A stretch of DNA of 64,000 nt from Pseudomonas sp. LS-2 (lineage in GTDB: Bacteria; Pseudomonadota; Gammaproteobacteria; Pseudomonadales; Pseudomonadaceae), in NCBI RefSeq assembly GCF_003605735.1, contig NZ_QXTJ01000031.1, positions 127,253 to 191,252 of the forward strand, in the 5' to 3' direction. Below are positions 48,194 through 56,558 of the stretch, piece by piece; position 1 is the first letter of the stretch; every line of letters begins with the position of its first letter. Made by a program: the position numbers and the translations under genes. Below the pieces are notes generated by a model. The model worked only from the letters and a program-made list of their open reading frames with translations, was not told the origin of the DNA and did not search any database.

Positions 48194-49410
48194 CTGAAAC
48201 CGGCAAATCACCTGATAGCAACCCCGGCAATCCGGTCCCTCCGTCTGCGGCGACGGCCGCACCGACAGCCGCACCGACCGCTGCGCCTGCGCCGGCAGCC
48301 ATGCCAGCCACGACGCAGCCTCGGTCGGCGCGGGTTCGTCTGGTGTCCTCCATTGTGTTCGGTGCAGTGGCGCTGGCGGGGGTGCTGATCGTGCTCTACG
48401 CCTGGCAACTGCCGCCGTTCAGCAGTCCGATAGAAAGCACCGAGAACGCGCTCGTCAGAGGGCAGACCACGATCATCTCGCCGCAATTGAGCGGCTATGT
48501 CTATGAAGTGCCGGTGCAGGATTTTCAGTGGGTCAAAGCCGGAGATCTGCTGGTACGGATCGATGATCGGATCTACCAGCAGCATCTGGATCAGGGGCTG
48601 GCGCAACTGGGTATTCAAAAGGCCGCGCTGGACAACAATCTGCAGCAGCGGCGCAGCGCCGAGGCGACCATTGCGCAGCGTCAGGCCACGGTGGCCAGCG
48701 CCCAGGCCCAAAGCCAGAAAGCCGCCGCCGACTTGCGCCGCAGCAGTGCGTTGGTGACTGACGGCTCGGTGTCCAAGAGCGAGCTTGACGTCACCCGCGC
48801 CGCCGATGCGCAAGCCCGTGCTGCGCTGGCCGAAGCGAAAGCGACGCTGGAAATCGCACGCCAGGATTTGCAGACCGTGATTGTCAATCGTGGCTCGCTG
48901 GAGGCCTCGGTGAAAAACGCCGAAGCGGCCATTGAGCTGGCGCGCATTGACCTGAGCAATACCCGCATCACTGCACCCCGTGACGGACAGTTGGGGCAGA
49001 TCGGCACGCGCCTGGGGGCCTACGTCAATTCGGGCGCGCAACTGATGGGCCTGGTGCCGCACCCGCGCTGGATCATCGCCAACATGAAGGAAACCCAGAT
49101 GGCCAACGTGCGTCTGGGCCAACCTGTGACCTTCACCGTCGACGCGCTGGAGCACCGCAAGATGCGAGGCCGGGTGCAGCGTATCTCCCCGGCGGCGGGC
49201 TCGGAATTCAGTCTGCTGCCCGCCGACAACGCCACCGGCAACTTCGTCAAGATCGCCCAGCGCATCCCGGTGCGCATCACCGTGGACAACGACCAGGACG
49301 AAATCGAACGCTTGCGGCCGGGGATGTCAGTGGTGGTCAGCATCGACACCAGCCAGGACGGACCGATCCCGCCCGATCCGGTGGATGGGTCGGTAGAGCA
49401 ACAACATTGA
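48190..49410 (+). CDS. HlyD-family membrane fusion protein (EmrA-like)
   Basis: 406 residues. An unusual Pro/Ala-Thr-rich cytoplasmic leader (about residues 15-45, repeats of AAPTAAPT) precedes one transmembrane helix (about 53-72). The periplasmic adaptor follows: biotinyl-lipoyl half-motifs (ENALVRGQTTIISPQLSGYV, and later ISNTRITAPRDGQLGQ-like), a long alpha-helical hairpin (about 125-250, rich in Ala/Gln/Arg) and the beta-barrel domain. It links the MFS pump to an outer-membrane factor. Start codon shared with the MFS stop in ATGA, so expression is coupled. Confidence 0.9.
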   Translation: MTETGKSPDSNPGNPVPPSAATAAPTAAPTAAPAPAAMPATTQPRSARVRLVSSIVFGAVALAGVLIVLYAWQLPPFSSPIESTENALVRGQTTIISPQLSGYVYEVPVQDFQWVKAGDLLVRIDDRIYQQHLDQGLAQLGIQKAALDNNLQQRRSAEATIAQRQATVASAQAQSQKAAADLRRSSALVTDGSVSKSELDVTRAADAQARAALAEAKATLEIARQDLQTVIVNRGSLEASVKNAEAAIELARIDLSNTRITAPRDGQLGQIGTRLGAYVNSGAQLMGLVPHPRWIIANMKETQMANVRLGQPVTFTVDALEHRKMRGRVQRISPAAGSEFSLLPADNATGNFVKIAQRIPVRITVDNDQDEIERLRPGMSVVVSIDTSQDGPIPPDPVDGSVEQQH

Positions 49411-49827
49411 TGCGCAGACTGACCTCCTGACAGTCCGGCCGGGCGGCTACAGGGTTTGCGTCGTGGCGCGATGATCGTTCCAACGCTCGGCGTGGCAACG
49501 CTGCGATTGACGCTCCGCGTCAACGGGACGCGGAGCGTCCTGCAAGGCACTCCACGCTGGAGCGTGGGAACGATCATGACAAGGTATGCGCTCACCTCAG
49601 AAGCCAGCCGGTTCCAGCAGCGTTCCGAGCGCTCTGAATTCCGTTCCAGAGCCGACAGGGGCGGCGGCTTTGTATCGCTCTGTATCCAGTTGCCTCGTGG
49701 ACACTTGCAGATGCCATTGGCCGCTTCGCCGACACATCCGAGATACCTCCGGATCGTTCAATAGGCTCCATCGAGACACAACGTCCCGGCAGCCCTTGAA
49801 CAACGACTGAATGTCACGGAGATCGCC
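49411..49827. other. Intergenic region with repeats before the DUF2790 gene
   Basis: 417 bases with no supported gene. It holds the inverted repeat at 49471-49577 and, before it, a CCGGCCGGGCGGCTACAGGG stretch similar to one at about 46270. The rest (49600-49800) is of normal composition, with a GAGATCGCC ribosome-site region before the DUF2790 gene. Confidence 0.55.
49471..49577. repeat. ~107 bp palindromic repeat of the CGTTCCCACGCTC type
   Basis: ATGATCGTTCCAACGCTCGG is mirrored by CCACGCTGGAGCGTGGGAAC plus GATCAT at the other end, with an inner stem GACGCTCCGCGTC / GACGCGGAGCGTC. This family is very common between Pseudomonas genes. Confidence 0.8.
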
Positions 49828-50088
49828 ATGAACTGGAAAAACCTCTCAATCGCCACCCTGTTTGCCGCCCTGAGTCTTGGCGCCCTGTCTGCGCAAGCGC
49901 GGGACATGAGCCAGCCTGAAACCTACCGGTATGGCACTCACCTGGACATCAAGAAAGTGATCGCCTCCAAAGAGGGCACCACCCCGGCCTGTGGCGTGGT
50001 GACCTCGCAGCTGACCTACCTGGACTCGATGGATCAGACCCGCGTGCTCAACTACCAGAGCTTCTCCGGCGGTTGCCACGACAACTGA
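49828..50088 (+). CDS. DUF2790 small secreted protein
   Basis: 86 residues. The signal peptide (NWKNLSIATLFAALSLGALSAQA, cleavage near residue 24) is followed by a ~60-residue mature domain with two cysteines (PACGVV and GGCHDN) and the DUF2790 pattern YGTHLDIKKVIA, QLTYLDS, RVLNYQSF. These small periplasmic or secreted proteins are abundant in Pseudomonas, often respond to metals or stress, and have no firm function. It is 81 bases upstream of dipZ; the two Cys could form a disulfide handled by DipZ, but that is speculation. Confidence 0.85.
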   Translation: MNWKNLSIATLFAALSLGALSAQARDMSQPETYRYGTHLDIKKVIASKEGTTPACGVVTSQLTYLDSMDQTRVLNYQSFSGGCHDN

Positions 50089-50169
50089 GTCACCCCGCCC
50101 TCGAGCATGGTTTTCAGGGGGAGGGCGGCGCACGCGCTGCCGCCCCCTTTCCGACTGCAGGTAATCGCT

Positions 50170-51387
50170 ATGTTGCTGATCGCTTTTCTGGGTGGGATCG
50201 TCACGATTCTCAGCCCATGCATCCTCCCCGTCGTGCCTTTTCTGTTTGCCCGCGCCGACCGCTCGGCGGCCTCGGTGCTGTTGACGCTGCTCGGTCTGAC
50301 GCTGACGTTCGCGTTGGTGTCGAGCCTGGCCGTGGTCAGCAGCGACTGGGTGGTGACCGCCAATGGCATCGGTCGTCAGGTCGCACTGGTGGTGTTGGTG
50401 CTCTTCGCACTGTCGCTGTTGTCGGCGAAAGTCGGCGGCTGGTTGATGTGGCCATGGGTGACGCTTGGCAATCGTCTTGACCCTGCTACGCGTCGGTTAT
50501 CCGGGCCCTTAGCTTCGTTGCTGATCGGCGTCGCCACCGGCTTGCTGTGGGCGCCCTGCGCGGGGCCGATTCTGGGGATCATTCTGACCGGCGCCATGCT
50601 GCAGGGCCCGAGTGCGCAAACCAGCCTGTTGCTGCTGGCGTACGGGCTGGGCAGTGCGGTGTCGCTGGGGGTGCTGATCTTCGCCAGTCGTGGTGTGTTG
50701 TCGCGCCTGAAACTCTCGTTGCCGGTGACAGCGTGGCTACGGCGGGGCGCGGGATGTGCCGCCTTGCTGGTGGCGGTGGTGATCGCCAGCGGATCACAGA
50801 GCCAACTGCTGGCGGGTACTTCGTCCCAAGGCGCGGCAGCGGTGGAGCAGCAATTGCTGACCGGGGTGCCCAAGGTGGTCGATTATCTGGTCGACAGCGT
50901 AAAGGCCGCGACGGCGACTGATGTGAGCGACAAGGGCGAGATGCCTTCGCTGTCCGGCGCGGTCCAGTGGCTGAATTCACCAGCGCTGACCAAGGAATCG
51001 TTGAAAGGCAAGGTGGTGCTGGTGGACTTCTGGACATTCGACTGCATCAACTGCCAACGCAGCATTCCCTATGTGAATGCGTGGGCGAAGAAGTACGAGA
51101 AAGACGGGTTGGTGGTGATCGGTGTGCACACCCCCGAATACCCCTATGAACGGGTCGTCGACAATGTGCGCAAGAACGTCGAGAAACTGGGGCTGAACTA
51201 TCCGATCGCGATCGACAACGACTATGCGATCTGGCGCGCCTTCGGCAATCAGTACTGGCCTGCGCACTACCTGATCGACGCGCAGGGCCAGATCCGTTAC
51301 ACCCACTTCGGCGAGGGCAGCTACGACACCCAGGAACAGGTAATCCGGGAACTCCTCGACGAAGCCAGAGCCAGAGCCAGGAGTTGA
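50170..51387 (+). CDS. dipZ: DipZ-type thiol-disulfide protein: CcdA-like membrane domain fused to a TlpA-like thioredoxin domain
   Basis: 405 residues from MLLIAFLGGIVTILSP at 50170 (the frame is open from 50107 but starts here by homology and hydrophobicity). The N-terminal ~220 residues form six helices with the redox cysteines in LSPCILPVVPF (about residue 17) and WAPCAGPILG (about 134). The C-terminal periplasmic domain (about 265-405) has the TlpA/DsbE-like active site DCINCQ, with C292 and C295, and the YPIAIDNDYAIWRAFGN motif. The membrane part passes electrons from cytosolic thioredoxin to the periplasmic thioredoxin domain. Alternative name: DsbD-like fusion. Single gene or operon with DUF2790. 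Confidence 0.9.
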   Translation: MLLIAFLGGIVTILSPCILPVVPFLFARADRSAASVLLTLLGLTLTFALVSSLAVVSSDWVVTANGIGRQVALVVLVLFALSLLSAKVGGWLMWPWVTLGNRLDPATRRLSGPLASLLIGVATGLLWAPCAGPILGIILTGAMLQGPSAQTSLLLLAYGLGSAVSLGVLIFASRGVLSRLKLSLPVTAWLRRGAGCAALLVAVVIASGSQSQLLAGTSSQGAAAVEQQLLTGVPKVVDYLVDSVKAATATDVSDKGEMPSLSGAVQWLNSPALTKESLKGKVVLVDFWTFDCINCQRSIPYVNAWAKKYEKDGLVVIGVHTPEYPYERVVDNVRKNVEKLGLNYPIAIDNDYAIWRAFGNQYWPAHYLIDAQGQIRYTHFGEGSYDTQEQVIRELLDEARARARS

Positions 51388-51627
51388 TTCACACCTCCGA
51401 CAGGGACGACATCTGCCGGGGTGTTTGTCCAGGCGTGGCGGTAATTATTGTCAAGAAGAGGAGCAATTACCGTCGATGTTGCAAATCTCAAACACCCGAT
51501 ACCCATAACGCCCGCAGTTACCGCTGAACAGTTGAAGTTCAGACAGCGAATGACGGAACTTGATATTTAGGGTGCGGCGTATGTGTGTTCGTAAATGTTG
51601 AAGGTTGTCTTGCTGAGGTTCTTGAGG
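51388..51627. other. Leader region that may encode a small RNA
   Basis: 240 bases between dipZ and a strong terminator. It contains a stem (GGTAATTATTG with CAATTACC, about 51440-51470) whose loop carries AGAGGAG, and ends in the terminator at 51628-51663. No convincing frame is present on the plus strand; a minus-strand frame (51451-51648) has no ribosome site and begins inside the terminator stem. It could be the 3' region of the dipZ transcript or an independent sRNA. Confidence 0.35.
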
Positions 51628-51664
51628 CCCTCGTTTGAGTTTATTCAAACGAGGGTGTTGTTTT
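51628..51664 (+). terminator. Strong rho-independent terminator ahead of the biosynthetic operon
   Basis: A perfect 11 bp stem (CCCTCGTTTGA at 51628-51638 with TCAAACGAGGG at 51645-51655) and 6-base loop, followed by TGTTGTTTT. It works only in the plus direction, so it insulates the next operon from dipZ. Confidence 0.85.
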
Positions 51665-51885
51665 GGGATGAGGTAAATTATGAAGACTATTATAAATAGT
51701 TTGTCATTTAGAATTATTCGTGATTAAAAATCCGGTGAAACGGATTTGACAGGTAATCCAATTGGATCCATCGTTACCTTCGAACCGTTCCAGCGTTGCT
51801 GACCATCAGTCTGAACAGACTGGCATTTCGCCTGGCCTCACTCGAACCGCATTTTAACTACGGATATAAACACAGGACTCTTCTC
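51664..51885 (+). promoter_or_regulatory. AT-rich promoter/operator region of the sulfotransferase-transaldolase operon
   Basis: 51664-51730 is strikingly AT-rich for this genome. A candidate promoter is TTGTCA (51701-51706) with TTAAAA (51724-51729) at 17 bases. Four dyads follow: AAATCCG/CGGATTT (51728-51747); TTGACA overlapping it at 51746; the perfect palindrome ATCCAATTGGAT (51756-51767) nested in AGGTAA...TTACCT (51751-51779); and CAGTCTGAACAGACTG (51807-51822). These look like regulator binding sites or leader hairpins. Confidence 0.45.
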
Positions 51886-53091
51886 ATGGCCGTCCGCGGA
51901 TTCGCTCGCCTGTTGAAACAGCACAGTCCAGACTCGGAAATATGGTGGGATTCCTCCCCCTCGTTATATGCGGCTTTCGAAGAAAGTATGAAGCTGAAAT
52001 ATTCAGACATATATCCGCAGATTCGGGAGTTATTACCAAACGGCTTTTCGAACAGTGACACGGGCATCAGCGGAGCAACCACCAATCCGATCCTGATTAC
52101 CCAGGCAGTTCTGGCAAACCCAGACAAATGGCATGCCCGGGCCGCCTCTCTTTGCACTGCGCTGTCCAGCTCAGAGAAGGCAGCCCGGATCTATGACCGG
52201 GTTATCATCGAGGGTGCCCGGCGTCTACTTCCCCTGCATGCATCATCCCGACAGCGTCACGGCTGGTTGTCTGCGCAGATCGAAGGGGGCGACAGCATGG
52301 ATGAGGACGCGTTGGTCGAGCGCGGTCGCCAGTTGGCGCAGTTGGCGCCGAACATCATGATCAAGGTGCCAGGGAGCGAGGAGGGCTATCGCGCCATCGA
52401 GCGGCTGGTCGCGCAGGGCTACTCGATCAACAACACCTTCTGTTTCAGCGTTTCGCAGGCGGCCGCGTTTTTCAAGGCCATCCATGACGGCCGTCTTCAC
52501 GCACAGCGTCAGGGCGTAAGCACCGAGCATGCGCGGTACGTCGTCAGCTTCATGATCGGTCGGCTGGGTGCGGAAGATGAAATCAGGGGAAGGCTGACGA
52601 ATCCCGACCGGCGCTGGGCCGAACTGGCGGTGTACCAGGCGATTCAGGCGCTGCGTCGGCGCTGGCGTACTCCGGCGCGGCTTCTGCTGTGCAGTCTGAA
52701 GGTCGATACCGACAGTCGCGGTCGCGAACATTGCTGGCACTTGCAGCGCACCGGAGCCGACACGACGCTGTACACCATGACCCCGCACATCATCGAGTTT
52801 CTTGCCCGGCGCCAACGGCAACTTCGCCCGATCGTGCCTGCCACCCGAGGGGTGCAAGTACCAGAAGGCGTGATGCACCGGCTGATGTCTATCGATTACT
52901 GGCGCCAGGCGTATTTCGAAGGGGGTCTGGCGCCCCGAGAGTTTGCACGCTACCCGGCATTCATCACTGCCGGCCGTGATGCACGCGAAGGCCAGCAGCG
53001 TTTGCTCGACTTTGTCCAGGCTGCGGGCGCAGGTCAGCAAAAACTGCCGATTCGGACAACCCATGATCAGTCGTTGGAGTGCGCATCATGA
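51886..53091 (+). CDS. Transaldolase-like enzyme, first gene of a putative biosynthetic operon
   Basis: 401 residues from the ATG at 51886 (AGGA upstream); the frame is open from a TTG at 51796. Transaldolase-family marks: the early SGATTNPILITQAV motif (TTNP at 65-68), the Schiff-base lysine K160 in NIMIKVPGSEEG, and TFCFSVSQAAAFFKAI at about 184-199. It is longer than TalA/TalB (~317) and has an extra N-terminal helix and a Cys/Arg-rich C-terminal part. Transaldolases move a dihydroxyacetone unit between sugars. Here, next to a sulfotransferase and methyltransferase and far from pentose-phosphate genes, a biosynthetic aldolase-type role is more likely. It overlaps the next gene in ATGA. Confidence 0.8.
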   Translation: MAVRGFARLLKQHSPDSEIWWDSSPSLYAAFEESMKLKYSDIYPQIRELLPNGFSNSDTGISGATTNPILITQAVLANPDKWHARAASLCTALSSSEKAARIYDRVIIEGARRLLPLHASSRQRHGWLSAQIEGGDSMDEDALVERGRQLAQLAPNIMIKVPGSEEGYRAIERLVAQGYSINNTFCFSVSQAAAFFKAIHDGRLHAQRQGVSTEHARYVVSFMIGRLGAEDEIRGRLTNPDRRWAELAVYQAIQALRRRWRTPARLLLCSLKVDTDSRGREHCWHLQRTGADTTLYTMTPHIIEFLARRQRQLRPIVPATRGVQVPEGVMHRLMSIDYWRQAYFEGGLAPREFARYPAFITAGRDAREGQQRLLDFVQAAGAGQQKLPIRTTHDQSLECAS

Positions 53092-53825
53092 ATCGCATGA
53101 TCGCCCTTTGGGCCCATCCTCGTTCGCGCTCGACAGCGCTGGAGCGGGTGTTCATCGAGCGGGGGGATTTCGAAGTCTTTCACGAACCGTTCGCGCACGT
53201 GGCGTTCGATGAGCATTCCGCCATTCCTCATGACGATCTGGACTGCGGGCTGCCACGCGATTACGACGCGATCAAGTCGCTGTTGCGCACCACGCGCCAG
53301 ACTCGGCACGTGTTTCATAAGGACATGTGCTACCACTGCCTGGATCAATTGAAGGCCGACCCGGAGTTTCTGCTCGAACAGCAGAACGTCTTCATCATCC
53401 GTGAACCGGGGCGCGCCATCGTTTCGCATTTCGCGATGTTCGCGCAGATGCCGGTGCAGGCCATCGGGCACAAGGCGCTGTATGAAGTCTTCTGCACGCT
53501 GACGAAACTCACCGGCAGGATTCCGTATGTGATCAACGCTGAAGACCTGGCCACTCGTCCGGAAGAGACGGTACGCAGGCTCTGCGATTACCTGCAACTG
53601 GAGTTCCTGCCCCACGCCCTCAACTGGGAGCCGTCCTGCCCGCCGCAATGGAAGGCCTGGCGCAGCTGGCACAAAGAGGCCGAGCGCAGCACCTGCATCG
53701 TCGCACCCGTCGAGACTTTCGATGAAGGCGCGCTGACCGGCGATCCCCGGCTTCTGGCGTACTACCAGGCCCATCGACCTTATTACGAGCGCATGAATCA
53801 ATTCGCGCAGCAGGTGCATGCATGA
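53088..53825 (+). CDS. Sulfotransferase-like protein (PAPS-dependent)
   Basis: 245 residues from the ATG in the ATGA overlap at 53088 (a GTG at 53079 is in frame). The N-terminal 5'-phosphosulfate loop reads AHPRSRSTALER (residues 9-20), and the 3'-phosphate site is FIIREPGRAIVSHF with R105 and S113 at the usual spacing. Cys-rich MCYHC lies at 80-84. This fits the cytosolic sulfotransferase fold, which transfers sulfate from PAPS to a hydroxyl or amine. An APS kinase gene at the end of the same operon would supply PAPS. No signal peptide. The acceptor is unknown. Confidence 0.8.
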   Translation: MNRMIALWAHPRSRSTALERVFIERGDFEVFHEPFAHVAFDEHSAIPHDDLDCGLPRDYDAIKSLLRTTRQTRHVFHKDMCYHCLDQLKADPEFLLEQQNVFIIREPGRAIVSHFAMFAQMPVQAIGHKALYEVFCTLTKLTGRIPYVINAEDLATRPEETVRRLCDYLQLEFLPHALNWEPSCPPQWKAWRSWHKEAERSTCIVAPVETFDEGALTGDPRLLAYYQAHRPYYERMNQFAQQVHA

Positions 53826-54571
53826 AAAAAGTGGTCATCACCGGCGCGGCGAACGGCATCGGCAGGGCCACTGCGATCGCCTGTGTAGAAGCCGGTTATT
53901 ACGTGGTTGCCGCCGACAAGGATCGGTGCGGGTTACAGGCGCTGCAAAAGAATCTGTCGTTGCTTCGCCTGGAAACTCACCTTGCCGATTTTTCGCAACC
54001 TCAGGTTTACCGCTCGTTCATCAGCGGACTTTACGACCGTCATCATCACCGAACGCTTCACGGTCTGGTCAACAACGCCGGCCTGTACCACGGCAAGAGC
54101 GTTTATGAATACAGCGACGAAGAGATGGAGGAAATGTGGGCAGTCAATCTGAAGTCACTGATCTACCTGTCCAAAGACTTCGCCATGCGCGAGCAGGATC
54201 GCTCGCAAGGCGCTCATGACTCGAGTGTGCGCAGCATCGTCAACATCACGTCGGTTGCCGGGGAGGTCGGCAGCATGGATGCGCTTTACGGCGCTACCAA
54301 GGCGGGAGTCATCGGCCTGACCAAAGCCAATGCCTGGAATTTTGCACCTCACGTGCGCGTCAATGCGGTCTCCCCGGCGTTAATCCGGGAAACCTCCATT
54401 CATGACCGGATACCCGAGCATCGGAGAAAGGAGTACGAGCGACAGGAAGTCCTCAAGGACCCCATTCATCCTGAGGGTGTGGCCGATGTGATCATGTTCC
54501 TGCTGTCCGATCAGAGCCGCAATCTCACCGGAAAAGTCATCGCCGTGGACAACGGTGCCTATCCCCGCTGA
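53822..54571 (+). CDS. Short-chain dehydrogenase/reductase (SDR)
   Basis: 249 residues, coupled to the sulfotransferase gene by an ATGA overlap. Classical SDR: nucleotide loop TGAANGIG (residues 7-14), NNAG at 84-87, and catalytic S144, Y156 and K160 (SVAGEVGSMDALYGATK). After the active site it has the PALIRETSIHDRIPEH lid and the typical VADVIMFLLSDQSRNLTGKVIAVDNG end. The acidic ADKD at the second beta strand suggests NAD rather than NADP. Probably oxidises or reduces a hydroxyl or keto group of the pathway intermediate. Confidence 0.9.
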   Translation: MKKVVITGAANGIGRATAIACVEAGYYVVAADKDRCGLQALQKNLSLLRLETHLADFSQPQVYRSFISGLYDRHHHRTLHGLVNNAGLYHGKSVYEYSDEEMEEMWAVNLKSLIYLSKDFAMREQDRSQGAHDSSVRSIVNITSVAGEVGSMDALYGATKAGVIGLTKANAWNFAPHVRVNAVSPALIRETSIHDRIPEHRRKEYERQEVLKDPIHPEGVADVIMFLLSDQSRNLTGKVIAVDNGAYPR

Positions 54572-54604
54572 TAGCGAGGCGAGGCACTTCAGGGAGAGAG
54601 CACC

Positions 54605-55792
54605 ATGCAACGCAAGAAGCTACTTATCATTGGCGGCGGCAATCTGTGCCTGCAGATCCTGCAAACGCTTGCTCCGCGCAATCAGTTCGAATTTCACGTC
54701 GCCAGTCGCAATCTCGAGCAAGCGACCAAGCTGTGCAATCTGGTGCGGCTCGGCGCTATGCAGGGGGATATTCCTGCACGGATTCAGGCGTGGGAAATGA
54801 ACTTGAGCGAGTCGGACATCGAGCGCAACGCCCACACACTGACCCGGATCAGGCCGGACGTCATTCTCAACTGCGCCTCGCTGCAATCCTGGCGCCGCAT
54901 TACCGAACTGCCCAAAGCGGCGTTCGATGCGCTTGATCAGGCGCAACTGGGCCCCTGGCTGCCGATGCACCTGGCACCGGCCTATGCGCTAATGCGCGCG
55001 GTCAAACAATCCTGCCCCAAAGCGTTAGTGGTCAACGCCGCTTTTCCCGATGCGGTCAACGCAGTCCTGTTCAAGGTCGGGATGGCGCCGGATGTCGGCG
55101 TCGGTAACGTCGCCAACCTGATTCCCGCCACGCGCTGTGCCATTGCACGGCTGGCAGGCTGCGATCCGCTTCGGGTGCGCGTGAAATTGATCGGCCAGCA
55201 TTTTTTCAGTCACTACGTCCCTCGCAGTGGCCTGCCGCCCAAGGCGCATTTCAACCTGACGTACTGGATCGACGGCAGGGAACGCAGCGAAGACTTCAGC
55301 GCCGAGACCATCTTCACCAGTGTGGCCAGGGACTTCGCTCGGCTCGGCGGTGTGGACGGCCAGTACCTCACCGCCATGTCTGCGGTGCGTGTCCTGGAAA
55401 ACCTGTACGCCGAGAACGAGGTCGAGGCCCACGCGCCGGGCCCCCATGGTTTACCCGGTGGTTATCCGGTCAAAGTCGGTGGGGGGCGGGTGCTGCTGGG
55501 GTTGCCGTACGGCGTCAGGCGCGAGGATGCGATCCAGCTGAACGAGGCCGGGCAGCGTCAGGATGGCATCGAGACGATCATGGCCGACGGCACGGTGACG
55601 TTTGGCCGACAGCAGATGAGCGTCATGGAGGAGTTGCTGGGCTTCTTCACACCTGAACTGAAGGTTCAGGACGCCGCAAGCGTCGCCGACGAGTTGGGGC
55701 GCAAATACCAGGCCTTCGCCGCTCACATTCGCCAACAGGGAGTCAGCCAACATGTTGCCAGGCAGCCCGTCTTTACCCCTCGATTCGCGTGA
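54605..55792 (+). CDS. Saccharopine-dehydrogenase-like Rossmann oxidoreductase
   Basis: 395 residues with GAGAGAGC just before the ATG. The N-terminal NAD(P)-binding loop reads LLIIGGGNLCLQILQTL, followed by the HVASRNLEQA second strand and DVILNCASLQSW, the layout of the Sacchrp_dh_NADP group. The C-terminal half (PRSGLPPKAHFNLTYWIDG, PHGLPGGYPVKVGGG) is not one I can place. A function in reductive condensation or lactam/imine chemistry would be consistent with the fold, but this is inference. It ends 41 bases inside the methyltransferase gene. Confidence 0.7.
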   Translation: MQRKKLLIIGGGNLCLQILQTLAPRNQFEFHVASRNLEQATKLCNLVRLGAMQGDIPARIQAWEMNLSESDIERNAHTLTRIRPDVILNCASLQSWRRITELPKAAFDALDQAQLGPWLPMHLAPAYALMRAVKQSCPKALVVNAAFPDAVNAVLFKVGMAPDVGVGNVANLIPATRCAIARLAGCDPLRVRVKLIGQHFFSHYVPRSGLPPKAHFNLTYWIDGRERSEDFSAETIFTSVARDFARLGGVDGQYLTAMSAVRVLENLYAENEVEAHAPGPHGLPGGYPVKVGGGRVLLGLPYGVRREDAIQLNEAGQRQDGIETIMADGTVTFGRQQMSVMEELLGFFTPELKVQDAASVADELGRKYQAFAAHIRQQGVSQHVARQPVFTPRFA

Positions 55793-56534
55793 ACGTGCCG
55801 ATCGGGACTATTCGCGTCAGTACAACGACGACTTCGTCAGCCGCTGGGATGAGCTTATCGACTGGGACAAGCGGGCCGCGGGTGAGGGGACGTTTTTCTC
55901 CGATCTGCTGCTCAAGGCAGGGGCCTGTCGGATACTCGATGCTTCCACCGGCAGCGGCTTTCATGCGGTACAGCTGCACAAGGCCGGTTTCGACGTCACC
56001 GCGTGCGATGGCAGTCGAACCATGGTGGAGCGCGCGAAGGCCAACTTCAACAGCAGAGGGCTGCGCATTCCGCTCGTCTGTCGGGACTGGCGTGACCTGG
56101 AGCGCGCTCAGTTAGGGACTTTCGACGCAGTGCTGTGTCTGGGCAGTTCGCTGTGCCATGTCTTCGACAGTCAGGATCGCATCGACGTGCTCAAGCGATT
56201 TCGCAGCCTGCTCAGGCCGGGCGGGGTGCTGCTAATCGATCAGCGCAACTTTCACGCGATCCTGGAAGGGCATTTCTCATCGTCCGGACGCTATTACTAC
56301 TGTGGGAAAACAGCCAGGGTCACGGTGGGGGAGCTGCATGAATCGCTGTGTGAGTTCGTCTACACCTTCGCAGAGGGCGTGACCTATCGGCTGCGCGTGT
56401 TTCCCATCCTTCCTGAACGACTGCGAACCGAAATGTTCCTCTCCGGGTTTGGGGAACTGAAGCGATTTGGCGACTTCCGCCACGTCTACGACCCGCTGCG
56501 GGCCGATTTCATCATTCATCAGGCCCGCGCCTGA
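55752..56534 (+). CDS. Class I SAM-dependent methyltransferase, glycine/sarcosine N-methyltransferase-like
   Basis: 260 residues from the ATG at 55752, which has AGGGAG upstream and overlaps the preceding gene by 41 bases. The segment RWDELIDWDKRAAGEGTFFSDLL followed by motif I ILDASTGSGFHAVQLHKAGF (residues 61-80) and DVTACDGSRTMVERA is very like bacterial glycine/sarcosine N-methyltransferases. FRSLLRPGGVLLIDQRN follows later. That family methylates the amino group of glycine or small amino acids, so an amine acceptor is a plausible guess. The D-A-S-T-G-S-G loop deviates from the common DxxCGTG. Confidence 0.82.
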   Translation: MLPGSPSLPLDSRERADRDYSRQYNDDFVSRWDELIDWDKRAAGEGTFFSDLLLKAGACRILDASTGSGFHAVQLHKAGFDVTACDGSRTMVERAKANFNSRGLRIPLVCRDWRDLERAQLGTFDAVLCLGSSLCHVFDSQDRIDVLKRFRSLLRPGGVLLIDQRNFHAILEGHFSSSGRYYYCGKTARVTVGELHESLCEFVYTFAEGVTYRLRVFPILPERLRTEMFLSGFGELKRFGDFRHVYDPLRADFIIHQARA

Positions 56535-56558
56535 GGGACTCGAGAAAAGGGTTTTTCC

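Noticed and set aside
49456..49764. 102-codon plus-strand frame before the DUF2790 gene
   Set aside because: Its first half is the palindromic repeat 49471-49577 and no ribosome site precedes it.
51451..51648. 65-codon minus-strand frame ending in a Cys-containing tail (NCGRYGYRVFEICN)
   Set aside because: No ribosome site; its start lies inside the strong plus-strand terminator stem, and no family is recognised. Kept only as part of the possible sRNA region.
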